A stretch of DNA of 64,000 nucleotides from Simplicispira metamorpha (lineage in GTDB: Bacteria; Pseudomonadota; Gammaproteobacteria; Burkholderiales; Burkholderiaceae_C): the NCBI RefSeq assembly GCF_004341365.1, contig NZ_SLXH01000002.1, forward strand, positions 62,001 through 126,000, given 5' to 3'. The notes under the pieces are model-generated. The model searched no databases. It was not told where the DNA came from and was given only the letters and a program-made list of their open reading frames with translations. Below, in pieces: positions 8,353-21,984 of the stretch (positions are counted from its first letter, which is position 1; each line of letters starts with the position of its first letter). The translations under genes were made by a program, and so were the position numbers.

Positions 8353-9315
8353 ATGTACCGTCGAAGCTTGATTGGCCTGGCCGTGGCATTGTCTGCGGGA
8401 GCCGTATTGGCACAGAGCTATCCCAACAAGCCCGTGCGCCTGGTGGTGCCGTTTGCACCCGGGGGCACTACCGACATCATTGCGCGCGTGATGGCCGATC
8501 CGCTGTCGCGGGCGCTGGGCCAGCCGGTGGTGGTGGAGAACAAGTCTGGCGGTGGCGGCATCGTCGGTGCGGCTGAAACGGCCAAAGCCACGCCCGATGG
8601 CTACGCACTGGGCATTGCCACCGTCTCTACCACGGCGGCCAATCCAGCCATCAACACCAAAACTCCCTACAACCCGCTGACCGACTTCACGCCCATCATC
8701 AACATTGCCGCCACGCCCAACATCATTGCGGTACACCCCAGTTTTGCGGCCAAGGACTACGCCAGCTTTCTCAGCGCCGTGAAAAAGGCGCCGGGCCAGT
8801 ATTCGTTTGCCTCGTCAGGCACGGGCGGCATTGCGCACCTGCAAATGGAGCTGTACAAAAACCTCAGCGGCACCTTCATCACCCACATTCCCTACCGGGG
8901 TTCGGGGCCTGCGCTCAACGATACGGTGGCCGGGCAAGTGCCCATCATTTTTGACAACCTGCCCTCTGCGCTGGCTTTCATCAAGGAAAACCGCCTGGTG
9001 CCCATCGTGGTGGCTGCACCAGAGCGCATTGCCGCACTGCCCCAGGTGCCCACCTTCAAAGAGGTGGGGCTGGAGCCCGTGAACCGCATGGCTTACTACG
9101 GCATTGTGGGCCCCAAGGGTTTGCCCAAAGAGGTGGTAGACAAGATCAACGCTGCGGTACGCAAGTCGCTGGAAGACCCCGCCGTGCGCAAGCGCATCGA
9201 AGACACCGGCGCTTTTGTTGTGGCCAATACGCCCGAGCAATTCGGTGCCCAGATCAAAGCCGAGTTCGAGACTTACAAGCGCGTGGTGGAGCAGCAAAAG
9301 CTGCGCCTGGATTGA
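8353..9315 (+). CDS. Tripartite tricarboxylate transporter binding protein (TctC/Bug family)
   Basis: A 320-residue periplasmic binding protein. A signal peptide covers about 1-22 (MYRRSLIGLAVALSAGAVLA then Q). The Bug signature YPNKPVRLVVPFAPGG follows immediately, and later VVVENKSGGGGIVGA and the HIPYRGSGPAL motif are diagnostic. I chose the ATG at 8353 because AGGAG lies at 8339-8343, nine bases ahead; an upstream in-frame start at 8326 would spoil the signal peptide. No tctA or tctB membrane subunits are nearby, so it is an orphan, as is common for the expanded Bug families of Comamonadaceae. The ligand is probably a small carboxylate. Confidence 0.93.
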   Translation: MYRRSLIGLAVALSAGAVLAQSYPNKPVRLVVPFAPGGTTDIIARVMADPLSRALGQPVVVENKSGGGGIVGAAETAKATPDGYALGIATVSTTAANPAINTKTPYNPLTDFTPIINIAATPNIIAVHPSFAAKDYASFLSAVKKAPGQYSFASSGTGGIAHLQMELYKNLSGTFITHIPYRGSGPALNDTVAGQVPIIFDNLPSALAFIKENRLVPIVVAAPERIAALPQVPTFKEVGLEPVNRMAYYGIVGPKGLPKEVVDKINAAVRKSLEDPAVRKRIEDTGAFVVANTPEQFGAQIKAEFETYKRVVEQQKLRLD

Positions 9316-9348
9316 GCCAGCCCACAGCCTGGCCACCAGAGTGCGAGC

Positions 9349-9389
9349 TTGATGTGCGTCAACGTGAGAGGGACATGCCTGCCTATAGT
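9349..9389 (+). promoter_or_regulatory. FNR/ANR-type site and -10 box ahead of the macro-domain gene
   Basis: TTGATGTGCGTCAA at 9349-9362 matches the FNR consensus TTGATnnnnATCAA at 9 of 10 fixed bases. A good -10, TATAGT, lies at 9384-9389, predicting a start near 9396 and placing the site centre at about -41, the class II activator position. This geometry supports a real oxygen- or NO-responsive promoter, although CRP-family sites resemble each other. Confidence 0.6.
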
Positions 9390-9474
9390 GGGTGCAGGCA
9401 CAACCTCCTCGTTGGTGCTCTGGCTTCTGGCACTGCGGCCCTGACGGGGTATTCATCGTAAGAAAAGGCAGACC

Positions 9475-9981
9475 ATGATTCGTGAAGTTGAAGGCGATAT
9501 TTTGTTGACCCGCGCCCAGGTCATTGCCCACGGCATTGCGCCGCAGGATCACTTTGACAGCGGGTTGGCGCTGGCTTTGCGTGAGCGTTGGCCCTCGCTG
9601 GTGCGCGATTACCGCCATGCCACCCAGTCACGCGCTGCCAGCCCTGGCGACATCTGGGTGTGGGCGGGTGTGGATGCCGATGGAGCCACGCGCCGCATTG
9701 TCAACCTGCTGACGCAAAACATGCGTGGCGAAGGCCCGGCGGCCAAGCCCGATAAAGCCACCCTGGAAAACGTGGGACATACCCTGAAGGCGTTGGCGCA
9801 GTATGTGCAAAAAGAAGGCATCAACAGCCTGGCGTTGCCCCGTTTGGCCACGGGCGTTGGGGGACTGGAATGGGCTGGCGTGAAACCGCTGATCCATCAG
9901 TACCTGGGTGGATTAGGCACTGCGGTGCTGGTCTATGAGGTGTACCGCGCTGGCGTGCAGGCCGACGAGCAGTTGGGTTGA
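9475..9981 (+). CDS. Macro-domain protein (ADP-ribose-binding / ADP-ribosyl hydrolase type)
   Basis: A 168-residue protein that looks like a stand-alone macro domain. The start REVEGDILLTRAQVIAHGI fits the family's first strands (GDI....D.IVH), and SLALPRLATGVGGLEW matches the typical IALPxIGTGxGGLxW ADP-ribose loop. Family members bind ADP-ribose or remove it from proteins or nucleic acids. The Asn usually seen after the first strand in hydrolases is not obvious, so the exact chemistry is uncertain. The gene stands alone between the TctC gene and the convergent EAL-HDOD gene and has an FNR-type promoter of its own. Confidence 0.82.
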   Translation: MIREVEGDILLTRAQVIAHGIAPQDHFDSGLALALRERWPSLVRDYRHATQSRAASPGDIWVWAGVDADGATRRIVNLLTQNMRGEGPAAKPDKATLENVGHTLKALAQYVQKEGINSLALPRLATGVGGLEWAGVKPLIHQYLGGLGTAVLVYEVYRAGVQADEQLG

Positions 9982-10016
9982 TCGCACAGGAGCACTGCCC
10001 CTGGTTTTTTGAAAAT

Positions 10017-10033
10017 AGGCCCGTCAAGGGCCT
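10017..10033. terminator. Probable bidirectional terminator hairpin
   Basis: AGGCCC and GGGCCT pair across a five-base loop, with AAAAT on one side and GTTTG on the other. It lies between two convergent genes ending at 9981 and 10091. Confidence 0.5.
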
Positions 10034-10090
10034 GTTTGCCGTTGGGCGCAGACTTGTGCAGCGGTGGGGTTCACGCTGCACACAAAAGGT

Positions 10091-11371
10091 TCAGACACTG
10101 CCGAGGTCTTCAGCCCAGGTCAGTGCCTGCAAATGGGCCCAGTTGACTTGGCGGTTGGACAGGTGCAGGTCTTCGGCATAGCGTGCAAAGGCTGCGTCAT
10201 CGCCTGCTTCACAGGCTTTGGCTAAGGCCAGAAACGGGGCGAAGGGGCCGGTGTTGTGCAGCAGCGCATCGACCACGGGCTGCGGCAGTGCAACGGATTC
10301 CATGGCCTTTTCCATGGAGACACCCAGCATGGTGTCGAGCAGCGAGAAAACGCCCACGACAAAAGCGTTGTCGCATTCTTCGGGGGGCATCAGTTCGGCA
10401 GCCAGCAGCTCCATCAGCCTGCCGCGCACCACGGCGGTGGTGCCCACGACAGGGGGCGAACCACCGGCGCGCGAGGTGGTCAACAGCAAGGCGGCCCAGC
10501 GGAACAGCTTTTTCAGGCCCAGGATCATGACCGCATGGCGAAACGAGGTGATCTCGCACGACAGGCCGAACCCCGAAGAGTTGATAAAGCGCAGCAGGTT
10601 GAAAGACAGCGTAGGGTCTTTTTTGAGCAGGTCTTCGATCTCTGCCGTGCTGGCCTGTTTGCGCACCAGGTTGATGAGCTGCACGACCGTCGCTTGCGAT
10701 GGCCGGATGGTGTGTGCTTGCACCAGCGCAGGTTTGGCAAACCAATACCCCTGAAAGAGTCTGACGCCCAGATCCGCCATGAGCTGGTGCTGTTCGGCAG
10801 ATTCGACTTTTTCTGCGATCAGCTGTGCGTTGGTGTGTGCGCGCGAGAACTTCACCAGCGATTCGGCCGTTTCGGGAGCGAAGGTCATCATGTCCAGCTT
10901 GATGAACGCCGCCAGCGGTAGCCACGAAACGTACTGGCGGCGCAGGATTTGCTCGCTGAACGCCAGGCGAAAGCCCTGCTTGCGCAAGCCCTCCAGCGTC
11001 GGGATGCGCCCTTCAATATCTTGCAGCGTGGCCGATTCAGGCAGGGTGGGTACTTCCAGCACCACTTTTTCGGGGTGGATGAGTTCAAGGTGGCCGCCCG
11101 AGAGGCTCTCGTGCGTGCAGTTGATGAAGACCAGCTTTTCGCCTACCAGCGACTCGGTGCCTGCGTAAGACAGCGCGTTGAACAACAGTGCTGCATCGCT
11201 GGCGGCGCTGTGTGCGTCAGATGCCGTGGAGCGGTCGAACAGTTCGTACCCAAAGACGGCCTGGTGTGAGTCCACGATCGCCTGGCGGGCAATCATGGCC
11301 AGATTGTCGGCCTCTGCGGGCCGTGTAGCCAGGAGGGTATCGGGGACTGCTTGCTCGGGTGTACTGGACAT
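10091..11371 (-). CDS. EAL-HDOD signalling protein, paralogue 1
   Basis: A 426-residue cytoplasmic protein. About 25-225 is an EAL-like domain, recognisable from GYELFDR, INCTHESL, FIKLDM and LFQGYWFAKP. About 230-400 is an HDOD domain (VVQLINLVRKQASTAEIEDLL.. LSFNLLRFINSSGFG). The EAL residues needed for c-di-GMP hydrolysis are replaced (ELF for EAL, EVPT for EITE, IAEKVE for IAEGVE), so it is probably a c-di-GMP sensor or protein-binding platform, not a phosphodiesterase. This matches the YuxH-type EAL-HDOD family. It directly follows a close paralogue on the same strand with a 63-bp gap. Confidence 0.9.
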   Translation of the reverse strand: MSSTPEQAVPDTLLATRPAEADNLAMIARQAIVDSHQAVFGYELFDRSTASDAHSAASDAALLFNALSYAGTESLVGEKLVFINCTHESLSGGHLELIHPEKVVLEVPTLPESATLQDIEGRIPTLEGLRKQGFRLAFSEQILRRQYVSWLPLAAFIKLDMMTFAPETAESLVKFSRAHTNAQLIAEKVESAEQHQLMADLGVRLFQGYWFAKPALVQAHTIRPSQATVVQLINLVRKQASTAEIEDLLKKDPTLSFNLLRFINSSGFGLSCEITSFRHAVMILGLKKLFRWAALLLTTSRAGGSPPVVGTTAVVRGRLMELLAAELMPPEECDNAFVVGVFSLLDTMLGVSMEKAMESVALPQPVVDALLHNTGPFAPFLALAKACEAGDDAAFARYAEDLHLSNRQVNWAHLQALTWAEDLGSV

Positions 11372-11434
11372 GGGGGCTACGAAATGGTTTGCCGTTGATT
11401 CTAGGAGCGATGGCGTGATCGTGCCCGTTCGCAG

Positions 11435-12688
11435 TCATTCACCGAAATGGTCGGCCCAAGCCAGGGCTTGCAGGTGGGCGCCGTTGATTTGCTGGCTGGT
11501 CAGTTGCAGGGTGCTGGCTGCGCGGTCAAAGGCAGCATCGTCATTGGACTCGCACGCCCTTGCCAGGGTCAGCAGGTGCCCCAGAACGCCCTCGCCACGC
11601 AGCAATGCGGCTTCCGCGCTGGGAGGCACGCTCAACAGGCCCAGTGCGGTTTCCATGGGCATGCCCAGCATGGCGTCGAGCATGGAGAAAATGCCCACCA
11701 CAAATGCCTGGTCAGCTTCTTCCTGGCCCATGGACTCCAGCGCCAGCAGCTCCATGAGGCGGCCACGCACCACCGCGGTTTGTCCTACGGACGATGGCGT
11801 GCCGCTGGTGCGCGACGTGGTCAGCAGCAAGGCTGCCCAGCGAAACAGCTTTTTCAGACCCATGAGCATGACGGCCTGGCGGAACGAGGTGATTTCGCGG
11901 GCCAGGCCAAAGCCCGAGGAATTGATCAGCCGCATCAGGTTGAAGGCCAGGCCCGCATCCTTTTTGAGCACTTCCTCAATGTCTTCAGTGCTGGCCTGGT
12001 TGCGCACCAGGGTGATCAGCTCCAGGATGCTGGTTTGTGCTGGCGTAATCAGTTTGGCCTGCACCAGCGCCGGGCGTGCAAACCAGTAGCCCTGAAAGAG
12101 CTGCACCCCGTGGCTGGAGACCATGTCGTACTGCTGCGCAGTTTCGACTTTCTCGGCAATCAGGTCAGCGCGCGAGTTCCGGTTGGCGTAGCTGATCAGA
12201 ACCGCCAGTTGGTCGGGGGCCAGCAGCGATAGGTCCAGCTTGATGTAGTCGGCCAGCGGCAGCCAGGCGGCATAGGCCGATTGCAGCACCGTGTGGTTGA
12301 ACGCCAGGTGAAAGCCCCGCGCGCGCAGCGCCGCCAGTGTGGGCATGCGGGTGGCCACTTCTTCAGCGGCGACATGGCCCAGGGGCGGAATCTCCAGCAC
12401 GACCTTGTCGGGGTCTACCAGCTCCAGGTGTCCGCCCACCAGGCTTTCGTGGGTGCAGTTGACGAAGATGAGTTTTTTGCCCACCAGTTCATCGGTGCCC
12501 GCGTGCGAGAGGGCGGTAAATACCAGCGCCACGTCGGTGGCAGCGGTGTGGGTGGGGCCTGAGCGCGAGCGGTTGAACAACTCATAGCCGACAACGGCGT
12601 GCTGCGCATTCACGATGGCCTGACGGGCAATCATGGCCACATTGGTCTGCGGGGTGGCGGGAGACCCGGTAGCGGTGGTGCTCGACAT
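11435..12688 (-). CDS. EAL-HDOD signalling protein, paralogue 2
   Basis: A 417-residue protein with the same plan as its downstream neighbour: a degenerate EAL domain (GYELFNRS, VNCTHESL, YIKLDLS, LFQGYWFARP) then HDOD (ELITLVRNQASTEDIEEVL.. LAFNLMRLINSSGFG). The conserved block ITSFRQAVMLMGLKKLFRWAA is nearly the same in both. I chose the ATG at 12686-12688 because MSSTTATG... parallels the MSSTPEQ... start of paralogue 1; a longer reading frame back to 12820 would overlap the DUF455 gene. Catalytic EAL residues are missing here too. The two genes look like a tandem duplication followed by moderate divergence. Confidence 0.88.
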   Translation of the reverse strand: MSSTTATGSPATPQTNVAMIARQAIVNAQHAVVGYELFNRSRSGPTHTAATDVALVFTALSHAGTDELVGKKLIFVNCTHESLVGGHLELVDPDKVVLEIPPLGHVAAEEVATRMPTLAALRARGFHLAFNHTVLQSAYAAWLPLADYIKLDLSLLAPDQLAVLISYANRNSRADLIAEKVETAQQYDMVSSHGVQLFQGYWFARPALVQAKLITPAQTSILELITLVRNQASTEDIEEVLKKDAGLAFNLMRLINSSGFGLAREITSFRQAVMLMGLKKLFRWAALLLTTSRTSGTPSSVGQTAVVRGRLMELLALESMGQEEADQAFVVGIFSMLDAMLGMPMETALGLLSVPPSAEAALLRGEGVLGHLLTLARACESNDDAAFDRAASTLQLTSQQINGAHLQALAWADHFGE

Positions 12689-12755
12689 GGGATGGGCTTT
12701 TCGGTAGAGGCTGCAATCTGCGTTGCTGGGCATTTTAGGAAGAATTGGGCGGGTA

Positions 12756-13559
12756 TCAGCCCTGGAGCAGCCATTGCAATTCGGCTTCTGTGAACCCGGC
12801 CTGGCGGCGTGCGGTTTCATTGAACGGCGGTTTCAAGCGCGGTGCTTCGTAGCGTTGTACCAGAGTTGTGTAGTGGGACTCGGGATGCAGTCCCTCGCGC
12901 TCGCACAGCCAGCGGTACCAGTGGTTGCCGATGGCCACATGGCCTACCTCTTCGTGCAGGATGGTGTCCAGAATGCCAACGGCGGCCAGCGCGTCGGGGG
13001 TGCCCACCTGGCGCAGCTTGCGCTGGATCAGCGGCGTGGCGTCCAGTCCGCGCGCCTCCATGGTGCGCGGCACCAGCGCCATGCGCGCCACGATGTCGTG
13101 CTGCGTTTTCTCGCACATCGTCCACAGGCCCTGGTGCGCCGGAAAATCGCCGTAGTCGTGGCCCATGGTGCGCAGGTGCGCGCGCAGCAGGCCAAAGTGC
13201 TGGGCCTCTTCGGCGGCCACCTGCAGCCAGTCCAGGTAGTAATCGCGCGGCATGCCGCCAAAACGCCAGATGGCGTCCAGCGCCAGGTTGATGGCGTTGA
13301 ACTCGATGTGGGCAATGGCGTGGATGAGCACCGCCCGCCCCGCGTGCGTGGCCGGCGAGCGCCGCGCGACCTCGGTGTGGCGCAGCAGCAGCGGGCGCGC
13401 CGGGTGCCCTGGCAGGGGCGGGCTGTCTGGGGGGGATGCGGGGGTATTTTCTGCTATTGAAAGAGTAGCTGCTTGCGCATACGTAGCAAGCGTTGCAGCC
13501 GCTTTTTCATCAGGGTCGGTCAGGTGCAAGACCTGCAAGGCACGGTGGCGAAGTTCCAT
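12756..13559 (-). CDS. DUF455 ferritin-like protein
   Basis: A 267-residue protein of the DUF455 family, a ferritin-like four-helix fold. The blocks [33 protein letters not shown] and [20 protein letters not shown] provide the repeated Glu...Glu-x-x-His ligands expected for a di-iron site. The function is uncertain; some relatives are annotated as rRNA or tRNA-modification-associated, but I cannot support that here. I place the start at 13557-13559 (MELRHRAL), the usual family start, and not at a longer frame that nearly reaches the divergent gene. Residues about 17-36 ([11 protein letters not shown] region) are encoded by repeat copy B. Confidence 0.88.
   Translation of the reverse strand: MELRHRALQVLHLTDPDEKAAATLATYAQAATLSIAENTPASPPDSPPLPGHPARPLLLRHTEVARRSPATHAGRAVLIHAIAHIEFNAINLALDAIWRFGGMPRDYYLDWLQVAAEEAQHFGLLRAHLRTMGHDYGDFPAHQGLWTMCEKTQHDIVARMALVPRTMEARGLDATPLIQRKLRQVGTPDALAAVGILDTILHEEVGHVAIGNHWYRWLCEREGLHPESHYTTLVQRYEAPRLKPPFNETARRQAGFTEAELQWLLQG
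13453..13510 (+). repeat. Dispersed double-hairpin repeat, copy B (inside the DUF455 gene)
   Basis: GCTATTGAAAGAGTAGC is followed by TGCTTGCGCATACGTAGC and AAGCGTTGCAGCC, then a T run. GCTTGC and GCAAGC can pair as the second hairpin. It runs antisense to the host gene and is read through without a stop, encoding a variable linker near the N-terminus. Confidence 0.8.
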
Positions 13560-13647
13560 CCCTACAATTGTAGGAAAGCCTGTGGCGTCCCGGCGCCGCA
13601 TCCCATCCGCTCCTTGCCCACTTTCTTCTGCCAAACAGGACTTTCAC

Positions 13648-14172
13648 ATGGCCATTTATGCAATTGACGGCGTCGCCCCCCACATCGCAGCCACCGCTTG
13701 GGTGGCCGACAGCGCCCAGGTCATGGGCCAGGTGGAACTGGGCGAGGGCGCCAGCGTGTGGTTTGGCGCCGTGGTGCGCGGTGATACCGACCGCATCACC
13801 ATCGGCGCGGGCTCCAACATCCAGGATGCCAGCGTGCTGCATGCCGATGCGGGCCAGCCCTTGCTGGTGGGCGAGCGCGTTACTGTGGGGCACCAGGTGG
13901 TGCTGCATGGCTGCACGATTGGCGATGAATCGCTGATCGGCATTGGTGCCGTGGTGCTCAACGGCGCCAAAATCGGCAAAAACTGCCTGGTCGGCGCGGG
14001 CGCCCTGGTCACTGAGGGCAAAGAGTTTCCCGACGGCTCCATGATCCTGGGCAGCCCGGCCAAAGCGGTGCGCCAGCTCACCCCCGCGCAAATCGAGGGC
14101 CTGCGCCAAAGCGCCCGGCATTACACCGACAATGCGCGTCGTTTTCGCGACGGCCTGCAAAAAATCGGCTGA
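13648..14172 (+). CDS. Gamma-class carbonic anhydrase family protein
   Basis: A 174-residue left-handed beta-helix (hexapeptide repeat) protein. The three zinc-ligand histidines of the YrdA/CaiE/Cam group are in place: His65 (VLHADAG), His82 and His87 ([10 protein letters not shown]). The Asp and Arg of VVRGDTDRI are also conserved. Family members bind metal, and some catalyse CO2 hydration, while many are uncharacterised. The ATG at 13648 follows CAGGA by seven bases. The gene is divergent from the DUF455 gene and 32 bp upstream of hslO, so the two plus-strand genes may be co-transcribed. Confidence 0.92.
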   Translation: MAIYAIDGVAPHIAATAWVADSAQVMGQVELGEGASVWFGAVVRGDTDRITIGAGSNIQDASVLHADAGQPLLVGERVTVGHQVVLHGCTIGDESLIGIGAVVLNGAKIGKNCLVGAGALVTEGKEFPDGSMILGSPAKAVRQLTPAQIEGLRQSARHYTDNARRFRDGLQKIG

Positions 14173-14204
14173 GCGTGTTTTTTACCCTCTGAGGAATCCC
14201 CTGC

Positions 14205-15194
14205 GTGTCTGAACTCCACAAGTTTTTGTTTGACGGCCAGCCTGTGCGCGGCGCCATCGTGCGCCTGACCGATGCCTGGACTGAAATGCTGCGCCGCCGC
14301 CAGGCCAACACCACCACGGGCGCTTACCCCGTGCCGGTCAGCGAGCTGCTGGGCGAGATGGCAGCCGCTGGCGTGCTGATGCAGTCGGGCATCAAATTCA
14401 ATGGTGCGCTGGTATTGCAGATTTTTGGCGATGGCCCGGTCAAGCTGGCCGTGGCCGAGGTGAAGTCCGACCTGTCGGTTCGTGCCACGGCCACGCTCAA
14501 GGGCGATGTGGCGCCGGGGGCTGCGCTGAGTGCGCTGGTCAATGTGGGCGGCGGTGGCCGCTGCGCCATCACCCTGGACCCCGAAGACAAGTTTCCGGGG
14601 CAGCAGCCCTACCAGGGCGTGGTGCCGCTGGTTGATGCCCAAGGGCGCAAGCTCGATCGCCTGAGCGATGTGCTGTCGCACTACATGTTGCAGTCCGAGC
14701 AGCTCGACGCCACGCTGGTGCTGGCCGCCAACGACCAGGTGGCCGCAGGCTTGCTGGTGCAGCGCATGCCGCTCAAGGGCCAGGCCAATATCGCTGCGGG
14801 CAGCGCCCACCGCGAGGACGAAGACCAGATCGGCCAGAACGAAGACTACAACCGCATCGCCCACCTGGCCGCCACCCTGACGCGCGATGAACTGCTGACG
14901 CTGGATGTGGACACCATCCTGCACCGCCTGTTCTGGGAAGAAAAACTGCTGCGTTTTGAGCCACAGCAAGGCGAGCAAGGCCCGCGTTTTGCCTGCTCGT
15001 GCAGCCGCGAGCGCGTCAGCCGGATGCTCCAAAGCCTGGGCCAGGACGAGGTCGAGAGCGTGTTGGCCGAGCAAGGCCAGATTGAAGTGGGCTGTGAATA
15101 CTGCGGTCAGCAATACCACTTTGATGCTGTGGATGCGGCGCAGATTTTTGCCGGGCCTGCCGTCAGCCCGCCAGCCCCTGCCAGCGTGCAATAA
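14205..15194 (+). CDS. hslO: Redox-regulated chaperone Hsp33
   Basis: A 329-residue cytoplasmic holdase activated by oxidation. The N-terminus SELHKFLFDGQPVRGAIVRL is the standard Hsp33 start. The C-terminal zinc/redox switch is complete: a CxC pair in FACSCSRERV and a CxxC pair in GCEYCGQQY. The start codon is GTG at 14205; no in-frame ATG gives a full N-terminus. It probably forms an operon with the gamma carbonic anhydrase gene upstream. It is slightly longer than E. coli Hsp33 (about 290 residues), the extra residues lying in the middle and at the Pro/Ala-rich C-terminus. Confidence 0.95.
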   Translation: MSELHKFLFDGQPVRGAIVRLTDAWTEMLRRRQANTTTGAYPVPVSELLGEMAAAGVLMQSGIKFNGALVLQIFGDGPVKLAVAEVKSDLSVRATATLKGDVAPGAALSALVNVGGGGRCAITLDPEDKFPGQQPYQGVVPLVDAQGRKLDRLSDVLSHYMLQSEQLDATLVLAANDQVAAGLLVQRMPLKGQANIAAGSAHREDEDQIGQNEDYNRIAHLAATLTRDELLTLDVDTILHRLFWEEKLLRFEPQQGEQGPRFACSCSRERVSRMLQSLGQDEVESVLAEQGQIEVGCEYCGQQYHFDAVDAAQIFAGPAVSPPAPASVQ

Positions 15195-15202
15195 GGCCGC
15201 AG

Positions 15203-15220
15203 CCCGCCCACAGCGGCGGG
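15203..15220. terminator. Possible terminator hairpin between convergent hslO and ftsB
   Basis: CCCGCC and GGCGGG can pair across a six-base loop in the 33-bp gap between two convergent genes. There is no clear T run, so termination is only suggested. Confidence 0.4.
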
Positions 15221-15227
15221 TGGTGCT

Positions 15228-15506
15228 TTAGCGCGGGGTGTACTGCACGAACACTTCACCCTGCTTGACCATGCCCAGCTCGCTGCGGGCTTTTTCCTCG
15301 ACCATGTCCAGCCCCTCTTTCAGGTCGTGCACCTCAGAGGACAGGCGTGCGTTGGCCTCTTGGGCCTGGACATTGGCGGCCTCATGGGCCGCCAGTTTCT
15401 GGCGCATCTCACGCACATGGGGCACGCTGCCGCGCCCTTGCCAGAGCTGGCTTTGCAGCAGTGCCAGCAAAGCCAGCAACACCACGGGAACGAGGCGGTT
15501 GACCAT
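15228..15506 (-). CDS. ftsB: Cell-division protein FtsB (septum formation initiator)
   Basis: A 92-residue bitopic protein: a membrane segment at about 4-22 followed by a coiled coil to about residue 75. The tail motif RSELGMVKQGEVFVQY is the FtsB signature (usually ARxELGMVKPGEtfy). FtsB forms the FtsQLB complex at the septum. It lies 41 bp downstream of eno on the same strand, the standard eno-ftsB arrangement in beta- and gammaproteobacteria. Confidence 0.94.
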   Translation of the reverse strand: MVNRLVPVVLLALLALLQSQLWQGRGSVPHVREMRQKLAAHEAANVQAQEANARLSSEVHDLKEGLDMVEEKARSELGMVKQGEVFVQYTPR

Positions 15507-15547
15507 GGTGTGTGCTCAGGTGGTTGCGCTGCGAAAAACCTGCCTGC

Positions 15548-16914
<1,367 letters not shown>

Positions 16915-16923
16915 AATTGCGGG

Positions 16924-20766
<3,843 letters not shown>

Positions 20767-20789
20767 GCATCAATTTTCGGGAGATTGCC

Positions 20790-21362
20790 ATGCGCGCACA
20801 CCCTTCGTCGGATTGGGATACCCCCGCAGATGGCGACTTTGCGCGTTACGTGGAGCAGTTGACCGCACAGCAGGCGACTGCCTCGGCAGCCAACCAGGCG
20901 GCCAAACCCGCGCACACCATGGTTGATCTGGCGGCGACCCCGGCCCGCCGCACCGCTGCTGCGCAGGCGGATCGGCCTGGTGGTGAGGGGGCTGGTGCAT
21001 CGGCCACTGCGGCCCGGCGCAGTGCCAGGGACGCTGAAGGGGGCCGCAATGCAGGCGCAGCAGTGCCGCAAGGGCCAGAGGGGCCGGTGGAGGCGACCCA
21101 GGCCGTGCGCGTGCTGCGCCGCATCGCAGTCGTGCTGGTCTGGCTGATGGCTTTGCAGGCGCTGGCGCTGTGGTGGGCGAGCTGGGGTTCGTGGGCCGCG
21201 CTGTTGGGCACAGCGATGCTGTGGGGCCTGCTGCGCCGGGCGCAAAGCGGTGTGGCGCGGTTACAGTCTGGCCCCTCCCGCGCTGGGGCTGAGCGCCTTG
21301 CGGCCTTGCAGCAGCGTCTGCGTGAACTGGCGCGCCAGCGCGGCAACGACAAGCACCTGTAG
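20790..21362 (+). CDS. Uncharacterised small membrane protein between coaBC and dut
   Basis: A 190-residue protein I do not recognise. The first 100 residues are hydrophilic, Ala/Arg-rich and of low complexity. Two membrane segments follow at about 111-129 and 131-148, rich in Trp ([16 protein letters not shown]). The C-terminus (about 160-190) is a short charged helix. The ATG at 20790 is chosen because GGGAG lies six bases ahead; a TTG at 20763 overlaps the coaBC stop. It starts 23 bp after coaBC and ends four bases before dut, so the three genes form an operon. No function can be inferred beyond a membrane location. Confidence 0.7.
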   Translation: MRAHPSSDWDTPADGDFARYVEQLTAQQATASAANQAAKPAHTMVDLAATPARRTAAAQADRPGGEGAGASATAARRSARDAEGGRNAGAAVPQGPEGPVEATQAVRVLRRIAVVLVWLMALQALALWWASWGSWAALLGTAMLWGLLRRAQSGVARLQSGPSRAGAERLAALQQRLRELARQRGNDKHL

Positions 21363-21366
21363 TTTT

Positions 21367-21813
21367 ATGAAAATCGACGTCAAAATTCTCGACCCCCGCA
21401 TGGCGCAGCAGTTGCCCGCCTACGCCACGCCTGGCAGTGCCGGGCTGGATTTGCGCGCCTGCCTGGATGCCCCCCTGACCCTGGAGCCCAATGCCTGGCA
21501 ACTGGTGCCTACGGGCATTGCCATCTACCTGCGCGATCCCGGTTATGCCGCGCTCATCTTGCCGCGCTCGGGTCTGGGCCACAAACACGGGATTGTGCTG
21601 GGCAACCTGGTGGGCCTGATCGACAGCGATTACCAGGGCCAGCTCATGGTCAGCGCCTGGAACCGCAGCCCCCAGGCTTTTACGATAGAGCCCATGGAGC
21701 GGCTGGCGCAACTGGTCATCGTGCCGGTGGTGCAGGCACAGTTCCAGGTGGTGGATGAATTTCCCCCCACGGTGCGCGGCGAGGGGGGCTATGGCTCCAC
21801 GGGCAAGGCCTGA
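21367..21813 (+). CDS. dut: Deoxyuridine 5'-triphosphate nucleotidohydrolase (dUTPase)
   Basis: A 148-residue trimeric dUTPase that hydrolyses dUTP to dUMP and pyrophosphate. All five family motifs can be seen: motif 1 [12 protein letters not shown], motif 2 [10 protein letters not shown], motif 3 [11 protein letters not shown] with the catalytic Asp, motif 4 ERLAQLVI, and the C-terminal motif 5 [10 protein letters not shown]. The ATG at 21367 matches the normal family start; a longer frame upstream runs through the preceding gene. Coupling coaBC with dut is common in proteobacteria. Confidence 0.97.
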   Translation: MKIDVKILDPRMAQQLPAYATPGSAGLDLRACLDAPLTLEPNAWQLVPTGIAIYLRDPGYAALILPRSGLGHKHGIVLGNLVGLIDSDYQGQLMVSAWNRSPQAFTIEPMERLAQLVIVPVVQAQFQVVDEFPPTVRGEGGYGSTGKA

Positions 21814-21984
21814 CATCGCAAGGGCAGGGGCGTTGCCACACCGGCATCCGCCTACAGGGCGGTGCGCCTGCGGCTGACCCCGTGCGCTGTTTTTGCCCGG
21901 CTGCACCGCCCGGTGCGTGCGTGTTCCAATGCCTGCCTGTGGTCAGCCACGGCTGGCTTTTCTGCAACGATTCAAGGAGTTCTC

